DNA of 64,000 nucleotides from Eulemur rufifrons (Eukaryota > Chordata > Mammalia > Primates > Lemuridae): the NCBI RefSeq assembly GCF_041146395.1, contig NC_091000.1:14398501-14462500 (forward strand), given 5' to 3'. Both the position numbers and the translations under genes were made by a program. Each line of letters starts with the position of its first letter. The stretch's first letter is position 1. Below the pieces are notes generated by a model. That model was not told the origin of the DNA and did not search any database. It was given only the letters and a program-made list of their open reading frames with translations. Positions 21,960 through 34,149 of this stretch are shown here, in pieces.

Positions 21960-24900
21960 TGAAAGGAAATATTATGTACTGAGAAGATGGAATTTTGGGG
22001 TATAAGTCAAATCTATTGCTCATGACTGAAAAGGGAATACAGCCAATAGAATCCCATTTTTTTTCAATAATGGATTTAGCTGTTTGTCTTCATTAGTCTG
22101 GTATCATATACACCAACTCATGCATTTATGAATTACATTTATTTCAAAACACAAAATAGGTCTCTGTTCATTCTTAATTCTATGATGAGTCAAACAAACT
22201 AAGGTTTTAATTTTAGGGGAGACCACATGTGGCATCATAAAGCTAGTTTTGAAGCTTAATTCTTTCCACATTATGTAGTTTAAGGAAGACGTTTTGTTTG
22301 ATAGTGTTTTAGTACATTAAAGGCAAGTGATTTCAGTCAGTGGACTCTGAGTCGGTTGAATTGCCCTCTCAACAAGAAGTTATTTCTTGCTGCTGCAAGA
22401 AGTTATTAATATTTACCTATTTATTGAATGAAGAAACGAGCACAGTGAAGTTTAGAGCAGGTTATGAGAAACTAAGTAAGATTAACAAAGTAAAACAAAC
22501 TCCCCAGAGTTCTTCAGTTAAAATATGATTAATTAGGGGTAACAAAATTAAAACTGAAAATGAACAATAAAATCTAAAGACAATATGCAAGCTTCCCCTT
22601 TTATCATGGACATTAATAAAAGTATTACACTTTTTATTTTATTCCAAATTTTCAGTTTACCATTCATATCCTTTCTTTGAAGGCATCTTGAATTATTGTC
22701 ATTATTTTTTGGCAAGAATCAGATTATAGCTGGTAGAACAGGACATCTTCCCTAAGTACTATCACTTACTCTTGGTTTTACCTGAGGGGTTGCCACAGTC
22801 CAAACCTGTGCCCACGTATAGGGTCCTGGGTGCCAGTGAGAGCAGATGAGATCTTTACTTAATGTTGCAGAGTTAGTTAGAAGAACTTGAATCATGGTTG
22901 AGAAGGCAGCAGAAGCTTGAAGCAGCACCAAGGTTTGATGGGAAATTACAGGGAGATCTGATTCAGAGGCAAGGACGACTTGAAACAAGACAGAAAGAAT
23001 AAAATGAGTCAAGGGAGGAGTTCAGCAATGAAGCCGAGAGTTTGTCAAAGACCTACAGGATACGGAAGAAAGCCTGGATTCTGAACCCAGAGTCAAAACG
23101 AAGCCACCTGTGGGTGTGGACGCTAGTCTTGCCCCTGAGGAGTTTTCCTGGTAGGGCGGCCAACAGCCCTCAAGTGAGAGAACTTAACGGCGAGGCGGCA
23201 CACCATTTAGCAGCAGACACGGAGCCCATTTTTATAAAAAAGGGAATGAAATTTAAATTTGTCAAGACCAGTTATATTATGATTCCCATTTTCCAGGGTT
23301 AATCATAATCTGTGCTATTAGTATGAGTGTGATCACTATAAATAAAAATAATATTTTAAATATAATAACATAATATAAATATATGTCAAATATAAATAAA
23401 ATAAAATAGTATATTAAAAATATAATAACAATAATAAAAAATACTTTGAGAGCACTACTGTGAATGGAATACATGGAGTGCAGAGTGCTGATTTCGGTTA
23501 GAAACTTGCAATTACTTTCTGAGACTAGTGGGAGTGGCTTTGGGCTTTCGAAATAGAGTAAAAAAACAGCATTAGAGGGAGGGAATGGAACATTCTAGTT
23601 AGGGGAGACTGAGTGAAGAGCCGGAGGTAGAAGCACACTCTTGGAAGTCTCTACTCCCCAGGCGGGAGGAGAGAGGAGGAGGCGGAGGACTAACGGGTGG
23701 GGACACCTGGTTTGTTTGACCCATACCCAGCTTCGCAGCTGGAGTGCTTGCGTGTCTCCCCAGCTGCACCTGGGAGGCTTAGTCCAACCCAGGTTCCAGT
23801 GCCATTGTAATTCCCAGGACTGAGAAAATGTAATTAGCATTTTATGAAAATACATCAGTTGCAAGCCTGTTTTACTGACGGCTGCAATATTTTCTTACTC
23901 TGTCATGGAGTACCCATCTTGCAACGGGGTTTGTGTTCTTCCCAGGTCTCTAGCCTGTTGCTCCCTATCTAAGCCCAACTTTGCTTTCTGGGGCTGTGAG
24001 TTGAGCCTCAATCTCTCCTACTTAAGGTTAGATACCTATTTTGCAGGCAGAGATGATAAGCACAGGATGTTGGCTGAATATTGAGGGTACTTTGACCCAG
24101 ATACAAGAAAGAACCTTGTGGAACTTGTTGAGTCATCTCCTGCTGGAATAGTTCAATAGTTTCAGCAGTCCTGTATAATGAAGATAAGGCTGAAAATAAG
24201 TGATTAGCATGTGAGAATTCTAAACAACAGCAACAACAAAATGACTTCACAAATAAAATTGTAAGAATTATAGCTGGGAAAATAACTCCCAGTATTCCAC
24301 TGTCCTAACAAATCCAATTTATTCATTTCTCCTGTCTCCTTTTTTGGTTTTTACCCATACAAACATATTAGTTACAGCCATAGCAAAGATCCAAATTAGT
24401 ATACCAGATCTACTCCAAAGAGAAAGTGTAAAGGCTTGTGTTTTCCTACTCAACACGTTGAAACAAAAGCAATTTATCAAAGAATATACTACCACCTACT
24501 GAGCTAGCTGGTAGATACTGTAGCTCCTAAAAGTCCAATTTTTGCAAATCGAGCTGAACTTCCTTTGTGAGAAAAAGATTATTCACCAGCCCGGTAGGAA
24601 GATTGTTGAAAAGTGTGGGAACCCTTCGCTCTGTGCACAGCAAACACATTCTCAATTTTGTCTGCTGCCTTGATCCCAAACATTATCCCAAGCTCATCTC
24701 AAAACTAACTCCCTGAAGTTTTTATTCACCACCCTAGCCCCTTTCCAGTTTCGGTTTTCAGAGACTAGAAAATAGTCTTTCAGTGAAAGAAACAGCAATT
24801 GTAAACACAGTCTGGGCTGTTGGGAAAGGATTATTAAACCCTGGGAAGAGTCATCGTTGCTGTTGTTTCCTTTCAGGGGATTTCTGCGTGATGCCGCATT

Positions 24901-27395
24901 ATTTGAATTTGCGTGATCAGGTAACACAATTTTCAAAGATGCACATAAAAATTGTGGTATGGAAGAAACATGACTTTGGTGGTAGAAGATCACAGACTAG
25001 GGGATATGGAGTGGGACTAATTTGGGGCAATCCTGTGAATTCGGCATAGCTTATCCTTGAATCACGTTGGCCCTTTCCCTCCTTCTCATACTAATGGACA
25101 CCCTGTATTCCCAAACTATACTGAGAGGGCTTGGTGAATTAATTAACACAGAGGTTTTAGTGGCTTAATTACTGGTCCTTCTGGAGAGGTATAAATTTCA
25201 GAAGGAAAACCTCAGGAGACAATATTTAACCCACGTCAGTGGTTCTGTAATAGCGGAATTTTAAGTGCTGCATTCCTGGAAGGGGAGGTATTTGTTGGAT
25301 TAAAGGCTTCCTGACCTGCAATTATGTTATATTAGAGCATAACTACTCAATATGTGTGATGACACCTTGAAAAATATTCAAGATCTTTGGAAAGGGAATT
25401 GGGTAGATAATCTCAAGATTTAGAGAAGAATGAGGAATAGGAAATTGCAAATCATCTTTATGGAAAGAAAGAATGTTTGTTGTGTCAGTTATGGGAATGC
25501 TCTACACCTATCACATCTCCTGAAGAATGACAGGGTAAATTCAGTGATAATCAGAATCCATCAAAGCAAATATTCCCCTCCAGGGATTTAGTAAGCAATT
25601 AAATGAAATCGCTACTTTAAATGCTTTTGTAGTGTTATGACTTATTGGTCCTCTTAACATTCTTTTCCTCTTTAGCAATTGGTTCAGCAGGTCTCTTAAA
25701 ACTCTTCCCTCAAGGAGCAATCAAAAATCTGTTCTAGGAACTAAGGCTAAAATTAGGTGAAACCATTGGCAGCATCCTCTGGAAGCCCCAAATTCTGCTG
25801 AGATATAGAAGCATGATCAGGTTGGTTCTTAGACTTCTGGGGCCTTTGGGTTGTGGAACATGTTTAGGGACATGGTGATTTTTGACATATAAAGAACAAA
25901 AATCTGCAGTTAATTTTTTTGATCACATGATGGTTGCTAAAATAGTGCATGTCTACTTGAATCAAATTTAAAGGTATGTTGAAAGAAAAATAATAAAAAC
26001 AGTGATATTTATTTGCTTTTATAAATTCATTTACCAACGTAGTTTCATTGGAATTACACATAAACATTAATAAACTCTGTAAGCCAATATTTGAAGGCTC
26101 TATTTATTTCCTTTTCTAAGGAATATATTGACACAAATAAAACTGTTCTATTTAGAAGAGGTACTTATGGATTCAATTAATTAGGACTTATTCTTCCCAC
26201 TAATTTTCTTTTAAGAAGGCAGCTCATTTATGTGGTAATGTAGCAGTTCATGTCACAAGCAAATTAAAATAAGAAATGTCTACTTTTAGAAATTTTTTTA
26301 TGGTCTGAAACTGCCACAACCACAGGGATCCATCTTTTGAAATATTGCTATAAAAGTTTATACCATCATATCTGGCCAAATGCAAAAAATTAACTTGGGT
26401 TATACTGAGTATTTAATAGTTAGGAAAACTTAGGTCCGTTGATATCTGATGCTTCACTGTGAAACACGTATGGTCTTGTTTTCATCTGCCCTCAAAGGTT
26501 AAACGCTTTGTTCTTAATAAGGCATTCAAACACAGAATAAATCAGGTATTTGCTGTCAGTTAAATTAGTGACAAAACTGACACGGGGTAATTCTTGACTA
26601 GAGTTTGCCTTTGTTCATCATTGGTTCAAATAATTTTTTATTTCTTTCTATATTCTGCATTTATATTCTTGCCCAAAGACATTTTCCCCCCTTGGAAAAT
26701 AATCATTAATTTATTTATTTTGAAAGGTTAGAAACTCACAAAATTATGATTGATAATGTGGAAATCAAATATGTATAGGTAATGCTGTCTTTTGCAAGAC
26801 ACTTCATGGCTTCTGAGTGCTGGTTTGTATTCTCTTCATTCAGACAGTAAAGTCAGCTTTAAACACATCAGTGTGGTGAGTGGATGACAATTGCATGACC
26901 CGCGTGAGAGGTCTGGCTTAGAAATCCTCTTTGTTCTTTGTGGCTCTGTCCTGTGACACTGCAGTTTCCTTTCAAGTGGGGACTGGCATAATGGACTGAA
27001 GACAGGGTGACCTGGTCTAACTTGACCTGAGCAAATGTGTTCTCCTTGATTCAGCTGGGCCCTTGTAGATGTTACTATGCTAGCATTGTGTTGGAATGGA
27101 AGAATTCGATTACTTTGGGGATTGATAGCCACTCTAGACATTTTTGAAACATGTTGAGCAAGATGAACTTGTCATTTTTTTCCTCCCTCCGTTTTTAGAC
27201 ACATGACTCTATTAAGGGAAATTTAATCCGTATGTTTCTGATTCCTTTACACTTAACTCATCAAAATGTTGTTTTGTAAGAGCCCTTTGAAGTCAAGGAA
27301 GCCTTTTAAGTCATTTTTTATGAGACTTTTTCAAGCCTCTTTTCTTAGGAACAGGAAGTGGCATTTAGCCAACAGTTAACAAACTCAAACACCAA
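21960..27395. other. Long unassigned stretch (5.4 kb)
   Basis: This is the longest stretch in which I recognise no transposable element apart from an A+T-rich tract (23341-23442). It lies immediately upstream of the promoter/exon candidate at 27.58-27.94 kb. A G+C-richer patch with CpGs is at 23070-23240, and another G/A-rich patch at 23640-23800. Short ORFs (60-101 codons) show no domain. Confidence 0.4.
23341..23442. repeat. A+T-only low-complexity tract
   Basis: About 100 bp made almost only of A and T in ATAAT/AAATA units. Confidence 0.85.
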
Positions 27396-27583
27396 AAGGT
27401 TCAAGTTGGGTTTGCATCTCTGAACCCGCAAGTGTTTGAATGGACTCTTGACATGCCCCGTCTTTGCTGTATGCTAGGGCCGACAGCCATCATAACCCTC
27501 CTAATGACGGAGATGGCTCCGGGATCCCAACCAACTGCCAGCTCGCAAGTGTTTCTCTAATCAATCTGCTTCATGCTAAATTA

Positions 27584-27662
27584 TGACTCATTTAACTTTA
27601 AAGGAACTACTTTATTACCCATTCAGCCAAGCGTTTTTGTGACTTCTGTGAGAGCTATTTAA
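27584..27662 (+). promoter_or_regulatory. Candidate promoter: AP-1 site and TATA-like box
   Basis: A perfect AP-1 heptamer TGACTCA lies at 27584-27590. A TATA-like TATTTAA lies at 27656-27662, which would place transcription start near 27685-27695. The 27480-27560 region just upstream has CpG dinucleotides that stand out from the A+T-rich surroundings. From the predicted start to 27766 there is no ATG, so the first ATG encountered opens the candidate exon. This is inference from motif order. No transcript evidence is available. Confidence 0.35.
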
Positions 27663-27765
27663 GTTGTCACTCTCACGCAGCTAGCTAGATAGAACTTTTA
27701 AATCCAGTCACCAGTAAAATCACACAAGAGTTCAAGTTCACAGGACAAGCAAGTGTTGATTGACC

Positions 27766-27938
27766 ATGAAGGCTTCTACCCACAAAGACACAGAGATTAT
27801 TTCAGCCACTCAGTTTCCGAGTAAAGAAGAAGATAACGTAGATCCCTGTGATCCTCTAGAAAATAAAGTGCACATTAAAATAACAAATGAATCATCTGGC
27901 TTCAGAAGTTCTCATTTGATTTATATTCAACAGTTGTT
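27766..27938 (+). CDS. Candidate first coding exon of an unidentified gene (partial CDS)
   Basis: ATG at 27766 follows an in-frame TGA (27757-27759). It is in good Kozak context (A at -3, A at +4) and is the first ATG after a TATA-like box about 105 bp upstream. The frame stays open for 173 nt to a consensus 5' splice site, exon TTGTT|GTAAGTA (GT at 27939-27940), leaving phase 2. The 57 complete codons encode a hydrophilic, Ser/Thr- and acid-rich N terminus (MKASTHKDTEIISATQFPSK at the start, then EEDN) with no signal peptide. A cytoplasmic N-terminal tail would fit but is not shown. I do not recognise the protein. If translation ran through the splice site it would stop within a few codons (about 27942). 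No downstream exon was identified in the window. Confidence 0.4.
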
Positions 27939-27944
27939 GTAAGT

Positions 27945-28340
27945 ATAAACTAACCTCTATTGCTCGGGAAATTTATAGCCGAAACAAGCACAGTGCTGTT
28001 GTGGTAGTTCCTGCTGCTGAATGCATTTGAAGTGATTCTGCCCAATAGACTTTGAAGTCATTTTACTAAGTCCTAATTCTACCACTTTCAAATTATGCAA
28101 CAATGAATATGCCAAATAGCAACAGCTGATCTAGGTTAAAAGCTTTAAAGTAGTCTCAAAGTCAGCCCGGGAAGGGGCAGTGAAAAGTAATTCTAGGAAC
28201 GAGATGAGTACGGTAATGAATTTGGATGTGAAGAGCTCTCGGCAGGCTGCTACACCTCTTCTTCAGGACACTGGGACTCGGTGCTCTGTAGACAGAGTTT
28301 ATTCCCCGGGCTCAGGAGCCTGGGCAGTGGTGTAGCTGTA
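27945..28340. other. Unassigned sequence (start of putative intron)
   Basis: No repeat is recognised directly after the splice donor. It would be intronic if the exon call is right. Confidence 0.35.
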
Positions 28341-28344
28341 TCAG

Positions 28345-28545
28345 GACAGCATAGCAGCTAACTACCTGGGGGCTCTGCAATCAGACTGTCTGGTTCAAAG
28401 CCTGACTCCCTCTATAGTGGGTCTGTGATCTTGGGAAAACGGAGCTAGCAATGGAACCTGTTCCATTGGGCTGTTGTGAGGATTAAATGAGATGAGACGT
28501 GAAGCTCCTGGTGGAGTCTCAATAAACATCAGCTGTGATGACGAT
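28345..28545 (-). repeat. MIR SINE, antisense
   Basis: The sequence shows 'agactgtctggttcaaagcc', 'gtgatcttgggaaaacgg', 'gggctgttgtgaggattaaa', 'tgagatgaga' and then 'gtctcaataaacatcagctg', which is the MIR antisense order through to the SINE's 5' region. Confidence 0.85.
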
Positions 28546-28679
28546 GCAGTCGGATGGGACTGGGGAAAAGTACAAGGAAGCCAGCACTCAGGTATAAGTT
28601 AAACACAGGAGTAACGAGCTCCTCGTGTTCTTTAATCTTCCTAGAAATGCTCATCCATGTCCATGAGTTTAAGTGACAC

Positions 28680-29165
28680 TTGTTTATTGATGACTCTCAA
28701 ATCAGTGTCCCTGTGGACCTCTTTCAGAGCAAGGCCCACAGCCCCTTCAGCCCAAGCTTCAGTTCCTCTCCTGGAATTCCAGGCCCTTTCTCCAACTTGC
28801 ATGTTCTTTTCCTACTCCATAACTTTGCTGGTGATGTGCCTTCCACCCTTAGTGTTCCTGCTTCTGGTCTGTCTGGCAAATTTTTGCTCATCCTTTAATG
28901 CTCAAGCACCACGTCCTCTGTAAGAGCCTCTGGTTCCTTTTTGCTGATTTAGATGTTCCTCCCTTTATGCTCTCACTGCACGTCACTTGTATTTCCCAGT
29001 TGCACGCCCCGAGTCGCCCTGGACATCAGTGTATGCCGTCTCCGCACTGCCCTGTGAGTGCGGTGAGGGCAGCGGCTGCTTCTCACGTCTTTGGTCACCA
29101 GCCCCTAACACAGCACCTTGCGTGTGGTGGAAATTCAGCACAAATTTTGTGAAGGAATAAAATGT
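28680..29165 (+). repeat. L2 LINE fragment
   Basis: Pyrimidine-rich L2 sequence. It includes 'atgctcaagcaccacgtcct', 'gtaagagcctctggttcc', 'tttatgctctcactgcacgt', 'agtgcggtgagggcagcggc' and 'cagcaccttgcgtgtggtgg', ending at a tail 'tgtgaaggaataaaatg'. ORFs of 72-100 codons over this region are shadows of the repeat. Confidence 0.65.
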
Positions 29166-29419
29166 GTCTAGAGAAATAACAGGAAGGCAAGATGGGTTGA
29201 AAATAGTTTTGGTTTTATAAGCTCCACTTTTACTGGAGTAGACCCAACTCCACGTCTCGATTCTTCTTGTGGTCACTTCTAGCACATTTGAGTGTCTTGG
29301 AAATAGTTTACCTTTATGAGTGAGTTTCCTTTTTCTCTATGAAAGACATGCCACAATGCTCTGTGAAGGAATAGCACACATGTGTGTCTGCCGTTATATA
29401 TTGAATGTCATAGCCCAGG

Positions 29420-29518
29420 TTTCAAAGCAGCTCCACCAGGACAGAGGATCTCCTAGTTGTTAAATCAGTGCTCGGCATAGAGGAGACACGCAGTGTTTGA
29501 TGAATGAATGTATGAAAG
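29420..29518 (+). repeat. L2 LINE 3' end
   Basis: The segments 'agctccaccaggacagagga', 'tcagtgctcggcatagagg' and 'gtgtttgatgaatgaatgta' are the terminal L2 motifs. Confidence 0.7.
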
Positions 29519-29519
29519 C

Positions 29520-30240
29520 AAAGAAGAAACAGTATCTCGATAATTAAGTAAAAACACCAGTGCTCTCTTTGCATGTATTCAGGTATTTGCCTCAGTTCCT
29601 TAGAGTGACTCACTGTGTTCAGCATCAGTCCTACCAGATGCCAGTGGCAAGAGTATCTTCTTTTTCTATCCTCATACAAATGATGTTGTCACATTGTCCT
29701 TACCAGTGTGGACTTGCTGAGAAACTTGTCAAAGTTTTGACACAACTGTCAAAACCCAACTATGTGTGCCAGTCACTAGTTGTGAGTGATGGATGCGCAT
29801 GACCAAGAGGTGGCTGAAAGCCCAGCAGATGCCCTTCTGTGAAGAACTGTGGGCTCTTCCTGGCTTCAGAGCCCTTACGTGAATCCAAACCTATCTGAAG
29901 ACATTCTAACCTGTTTTTACCCAGAACTGCAAAGTCTAGAATGCAGTCAGTTGCTGAGGTACTTGAAGCCCTGTGCACTCACAGATCCTCTGTGCCAAGA
30001 GTGTGACTTCAGCTCTAGGCCGCTCTCTGCAACCATTTCTCAGCCCCCATGCTTAGCTAAGGTGGTCCTAAGGGGTGATTTTTAAACCATAGGTCACAGC
30101 TTATTAATTGGTCATAAAATTAATCTAGTAGGTTGCAAACAGGACTTAAAACAGACACAGAGTGGAACATACCAATGCATTTTACATTGTAAGGGTAAGT
30201 AGTATTCCGTGAAACTTTTATTTCAGTTTTTAAATTCAAT
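29520..30240. other. Unassigned sequence
   Basis: No repeat or gene is recognised. Short ORFs at 29560-30085 lack domains. Confidence 0.35.
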
Positions 30241-30309
30241 CTCTTTCTCTCTCTTTTTCTCTCTTTCTCTGTCTCTGTCTCTCTCCCCTCTCTCGTGTGG
30301 TGTGTGTGC
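30241..30309. repeat. (CT)n/(TCTG)n/(TG)n microsatellite
   Basis: A pyrimidine run of CTCTTT and TCTG units followed by a short (TG)n tract. Confidence 0.88.
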
Positions 30310-30579
30310 TGGGTCTTGATGTAAAATTTATTTCTTGCTCTGGGTTGCCGTAAAAGCAGTTTGAAAGCTCCTGTCTTAGAAACTCTGAAGCAACCTGGGA
30401 TTTAGATGTTGATCAAGAAATTACAACCACCCTGTTATGCCAAGCAGCTAAACTGCAACGTGGCTTGGCACAAACTGATGTATGTCATGTGGCTTTTACT
30501 AACGCCAACTCTCAGTTATTCATACAAATGAAAGATATCTTAGATAATTGACAAATCTTCATGTCTAACGTTTCTCCCT

Positions 30580-30700
30580 TAATTTGAGAAACACCTATTG
30601 CGTATCTAGTGTGTGTCAAGGGCCATTCTAGATGCTGGGAAGATAATAACGTAAAAGTCAGGCCCTCGTGGACCTTGAGATGTTTATGTCCTAACAAAAT
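30580..30700 (-). repeat. L2 LINE 3' end, antisense
   Basis: The sequence shows 'cacctattgcgtatctagtg', 'tgtcaagggccattctagat', 'gctgggaagataataacg' and 'caggccctcgtggaccttga'. This is the reverse complement of the L2 terminus. Confidence 0.75.
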
Positions 30701-30704
30701 GTCT

Positions 30705-33700
30705 TAAAATTCTGAGTAATAAAGTTAACAGATTATTATTTTATCTCCTCCCTTTCTCCAGCTATCCACCTTCTCTGATAAAAAGGCTGATAAACAGAAA
30801 CCAAATGGCAACCAAAAGAAAAAAATAGGAGATAAAAATCAAGCCCGAATAACACACAATCAGCCCCTAGGTATTTGAGGCAATGAGGGAAGTGATAATG
30901 TCATATACATGCTTAGCTTCTAAAGTTGGCCAAAAAATAAAAGTAAAAAAACCCCACAGACCTTCAGTTCTATCTGTGAATCCAGAATGCCCACAGTGTT
31001 GTTGTGGCTATTGTCATTGGACATCCTGTATTTTCTTCCCAGGAAAGGGAATTTAATTCCGATGCAGATTTCAAATTCTTCTCTGGGAGCAAAGCTAACG
31101 TAGCAAATTATTTTTTCCTTTGCTATTTATTTTTCCCTGTTTCTAATTGCTCTAGGCTGGATTGTAACATTTAAGGATTGCCGAGTAAAATCTCTTCAGA
31201 ATAATCAGTCGTAAACATTCCATGTTTGGTTAACCATTACAGTAAGGAAAGCAACGTCCTTGCTTTTTAAAGAGGAAAAAGAGAGAACACATGCTCTGGG
31301 CTCTAAAAGACTCTCCCATGTTTTGTTTACACTGGAATTTCAAAAGCTGACAATATCTTGCCTTCCTTCCTGCTCCTTGATGTAGTAAAAAGCTTTCCAT
31401 GTAAGTTTGATCATTTTAGTTTAAAATATTTATAGTCTCCTGTACTGGAATACTCTTCACAATAAAGTTCCACAGTGTAAGGTCCTGATAGCTTCTAAAC
31501 TCCTACTTTCCTTTTTTTTTTCCTCTCAACAAACTCAACTTGTCTTAACTATTACATATTTTTATTTCAGGATCCATTCCACATTCCTGCAGGAAATCTT
31601 CTTTTAAACATGATTATATACTGAGGGAACTGGGGCTGCTTCCGAGTTGCCTTTTTTGATGACACATCCATAGCAACAGTCGTTTTATTTATAAGTAAAC
31701 TGCAGAAGAAACATGGACTTTGGCTAACCTGGGCGTACAAAAGCACACCCAGAATGTGATGGTAATTGTGTCCACTAGTGGTGATGTGGCCCAAGGTTTA
31801 TCAGGATTTCCAGAGAAATCTGTTCCGTGGGAGGAGATCTACCAGCGATCACCACACGCAGTGAAACAAACTGGGGCGGAAATTTTGATTCTTTTAAAAC
31901 ATCTCTTGTAACTCAGAGGCATAAAACACCACCAGTCTATTACCTCTCCCAGTTCTGTGTGTTGGCCGGGCGGGGCTCCCCTGAAGTGTCGCTTCTCTGC
32001 TCCACCTCAGCTGAGCCCACCTGGAGTGGCCAGTTTGGACCAGGGGGGCATCTAAGGGGGTCTCCCTCCTGCTCTCATCCCCTCACTGGGATGGCTGAAA
32101 TGCTAAGACTTCTTTTTCAGCCCCCAGGGCCTCGTTCCAGGTGGCCTCCCCAGCAGAATGGCCCAGACTTCTTTACACGGTAGTTCAGGGAAGATGAAAG
32201 TTGCAAGGCCTTTTAAGGCCTACACACTGCGACTCACACAACATCATCTCTGCCATATTCCACAGCTCAAATCAAGGCCACCCATAGCTTACAGGGCAGC
32301 GGAGATTCAGTATGGCAGAGGGTACACAAGGGCACAAACACGTGGAAGCCTAATGCATGCGGCCGTTCTGTACTAATGTACTTTAATACTTCTAAGACAA
32401 AAGAAAAGGAGAAACAATCAGTGTGGATTTGGAACACTTCCGAAGTGAGAGGAGGAAATTGGAGGATGTTCAGGTTGAAAACCTTCAATTAGCAGGGACT
32501 ATAAAAAGCTCATCTCTTGAAGGAGAAGCTTATATGCATCAGAGTGTGATTCCTTTTTTTCTTAGAAAATATAAAATAAAACCATTCTGGAACTCTAGAA
32601 TACAGCTGTTGTTAGGGAAGACAACATGATATAAACCCGATTCTAACAGAAATTTCCATTTTTTTAATAAAGTATTTTTAAATTGCATGTGTCATTTGCA
32701 CCTTCATATTTCATGTGACTTTAGTGAAACTAATGTCAAGAACTGTGAAGGGTCTGCTATTTTACCTGAATTGCAAGCTCACACCTTAATTTGCTACAGA
32801 TGCTGGAAGGAGACATGAGACTTCTGTATCAAAGACAAAGGATTTCGTTATTCATAGCAATAACAGTATCCAGAATATCAGCGTTCTCCAGGGCTACTTC
32901 CCTCAGCCCTAATCCCTGCAAGGCAATATGGGTGACATTTGAACATATAGTGGGTTGTATTAGAAGAGAGGAAGTTGACCTTAGGAAACCCAAATCTTTT
33001 ATAATTGGCAGTTGGCATGCTTGCCCTTTGCTTAGAGGGAAATAACATTTTTATTGTACTGTACAGTGTGTACATAGGTCTCTTGTGGAGGGAAATACTG
33101 TCTTTATCTTCTTGGGTGTAAGCAAACCTGTTCTTTGCTCCAGAAGGAGACACTATCTCTATCTTCAAATACTGTTTGCTTTACAAGGCATCCTTGAAAA
33201 GACAGTCCAGAGGAAAGACAGCCAGTGTTTCTGTTTGTAAGACATGCAGAAATGTGAGACACCCATGGAGACTTGCTCCCAACAATTAATCAAAATATTG
33301 TTGCATAATATTACTTCATATGCAAAATACTATATGCATTTCTTGCATTATATTACTTCATTATGCAAGAAATGGTTAAATTAAAAATTTAAATACATTT
33401 CTACCATAAACAAATATTTCATAGTAATCTTTAATACCTCAATACTTAAAAATATTCTTTATTTTAAATTTATAGCATGCTTATTTATATATAGAATTTA
33501 ATATTAATAAGTTTTTCATATAGGAGTAACCAGTGGCCCTTCCTGGGATGGCCCTGTGTAGGCGTCCCTGGCTTTATTTCCTGGACTCTTGCCCATCTCA
33601 GGGGCTTCCCTGTACCTCCCATGGGACACTTGGAGGAGCTGGTAATGCTCTGGTGCTTGTCCAGATCTATGGAGACTCCAGGAGATTTGTTCCAGCCCAG

Positions 33701-33765
33701 GATATGGGATGGACACATAGGTAGGGACATAATATATGTTTATGTTTTAAATTTATCATGGGATG
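30705..33765. other. Mostly unassigned sequence
   Basis: Apart from the weak LTR-like fragment at 32185-32345, nothing is recognised. A 12-bp perfect inverted repeat (33337-33348 with 33363-33374, 14-nt spacer) lies in A+T-rich sequence. G+C is higher at 31950-32200. ORFs of 63-118 codons there have no visible domain. Confidence 0.35.
32185..32345. repeat. Possible old LTR/retroelement fragment
   Basis: The strings 'ctctgccatattccacagct' and 'caaatcaaggccacccatag' resemble a segment recurrent in old mammalian LTR or LINE copies, but I cannot name the family. Confidence 0.25.
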
Positions 33766-33768
33766 GTG

Positions 33769-34145
33769 CCTTAGTCCATTTTATGCTGCTATAACAGAGT
33801 AGCACAGACTGGACAATCTATAAAGAAAAAAGATTTATTTGTCTCATGGGTCTGGAGGCTGGGAAGTCCAAGGTGGAGAAACTGCACCTGTTGAGGGCCT
33901 TTTTGCTGCATCATAACATGGTAGAAGGCATCACATGGCAAGCAAGTGTGCAAGACAGAGGAAGGAAATGGCCCTAACTCATTCTTTCATCAGGAGCCCA
34001 GTCCCAAGATAACAGCACTAATCCATTCATGAGGGCAGAGCCCTCATGACCTACTCACCTTTTAAAAGGCCTCCACTCTTAATAATGTCACAATGGCAAT
34101 TAAATTTCAACATAAGTTTTTGAGGGGACGTTCAAACTACAGTAG
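33769..34145 (-). repeat. MaLR LTR, MLT1-type, antisense
   Basis: The plus strand reads as a reversed LTR: 'ccttagtccattttatgctg', 'ctataacagagtagcacaga', 'tctggaggctgggaagtcc', 'atccattcatgagggcaga' (antisense U3) and ends at 'ttcaacataagtttttgagg'. It is a solo remnant without internal sequence. It belongs to the same broad group as the sense LTR at 35285-35645. Confidence 0.8.
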
Positions 34146-34149
34146 GTGG

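Noticed and set aside
28657..29285. Overlapping ORFs of 72-100 codons as genes
   Set aside because: They coincide with an L2 fragment and change strand and frame freely.
31963..31980. 'ggccgggcggggctcccc' as an Alu start
   Set aside because: Only the first few bases resemble Alu. None of the following Alu landmarks (A/B boxes, middle A-rich linker, poly(A)) is present.
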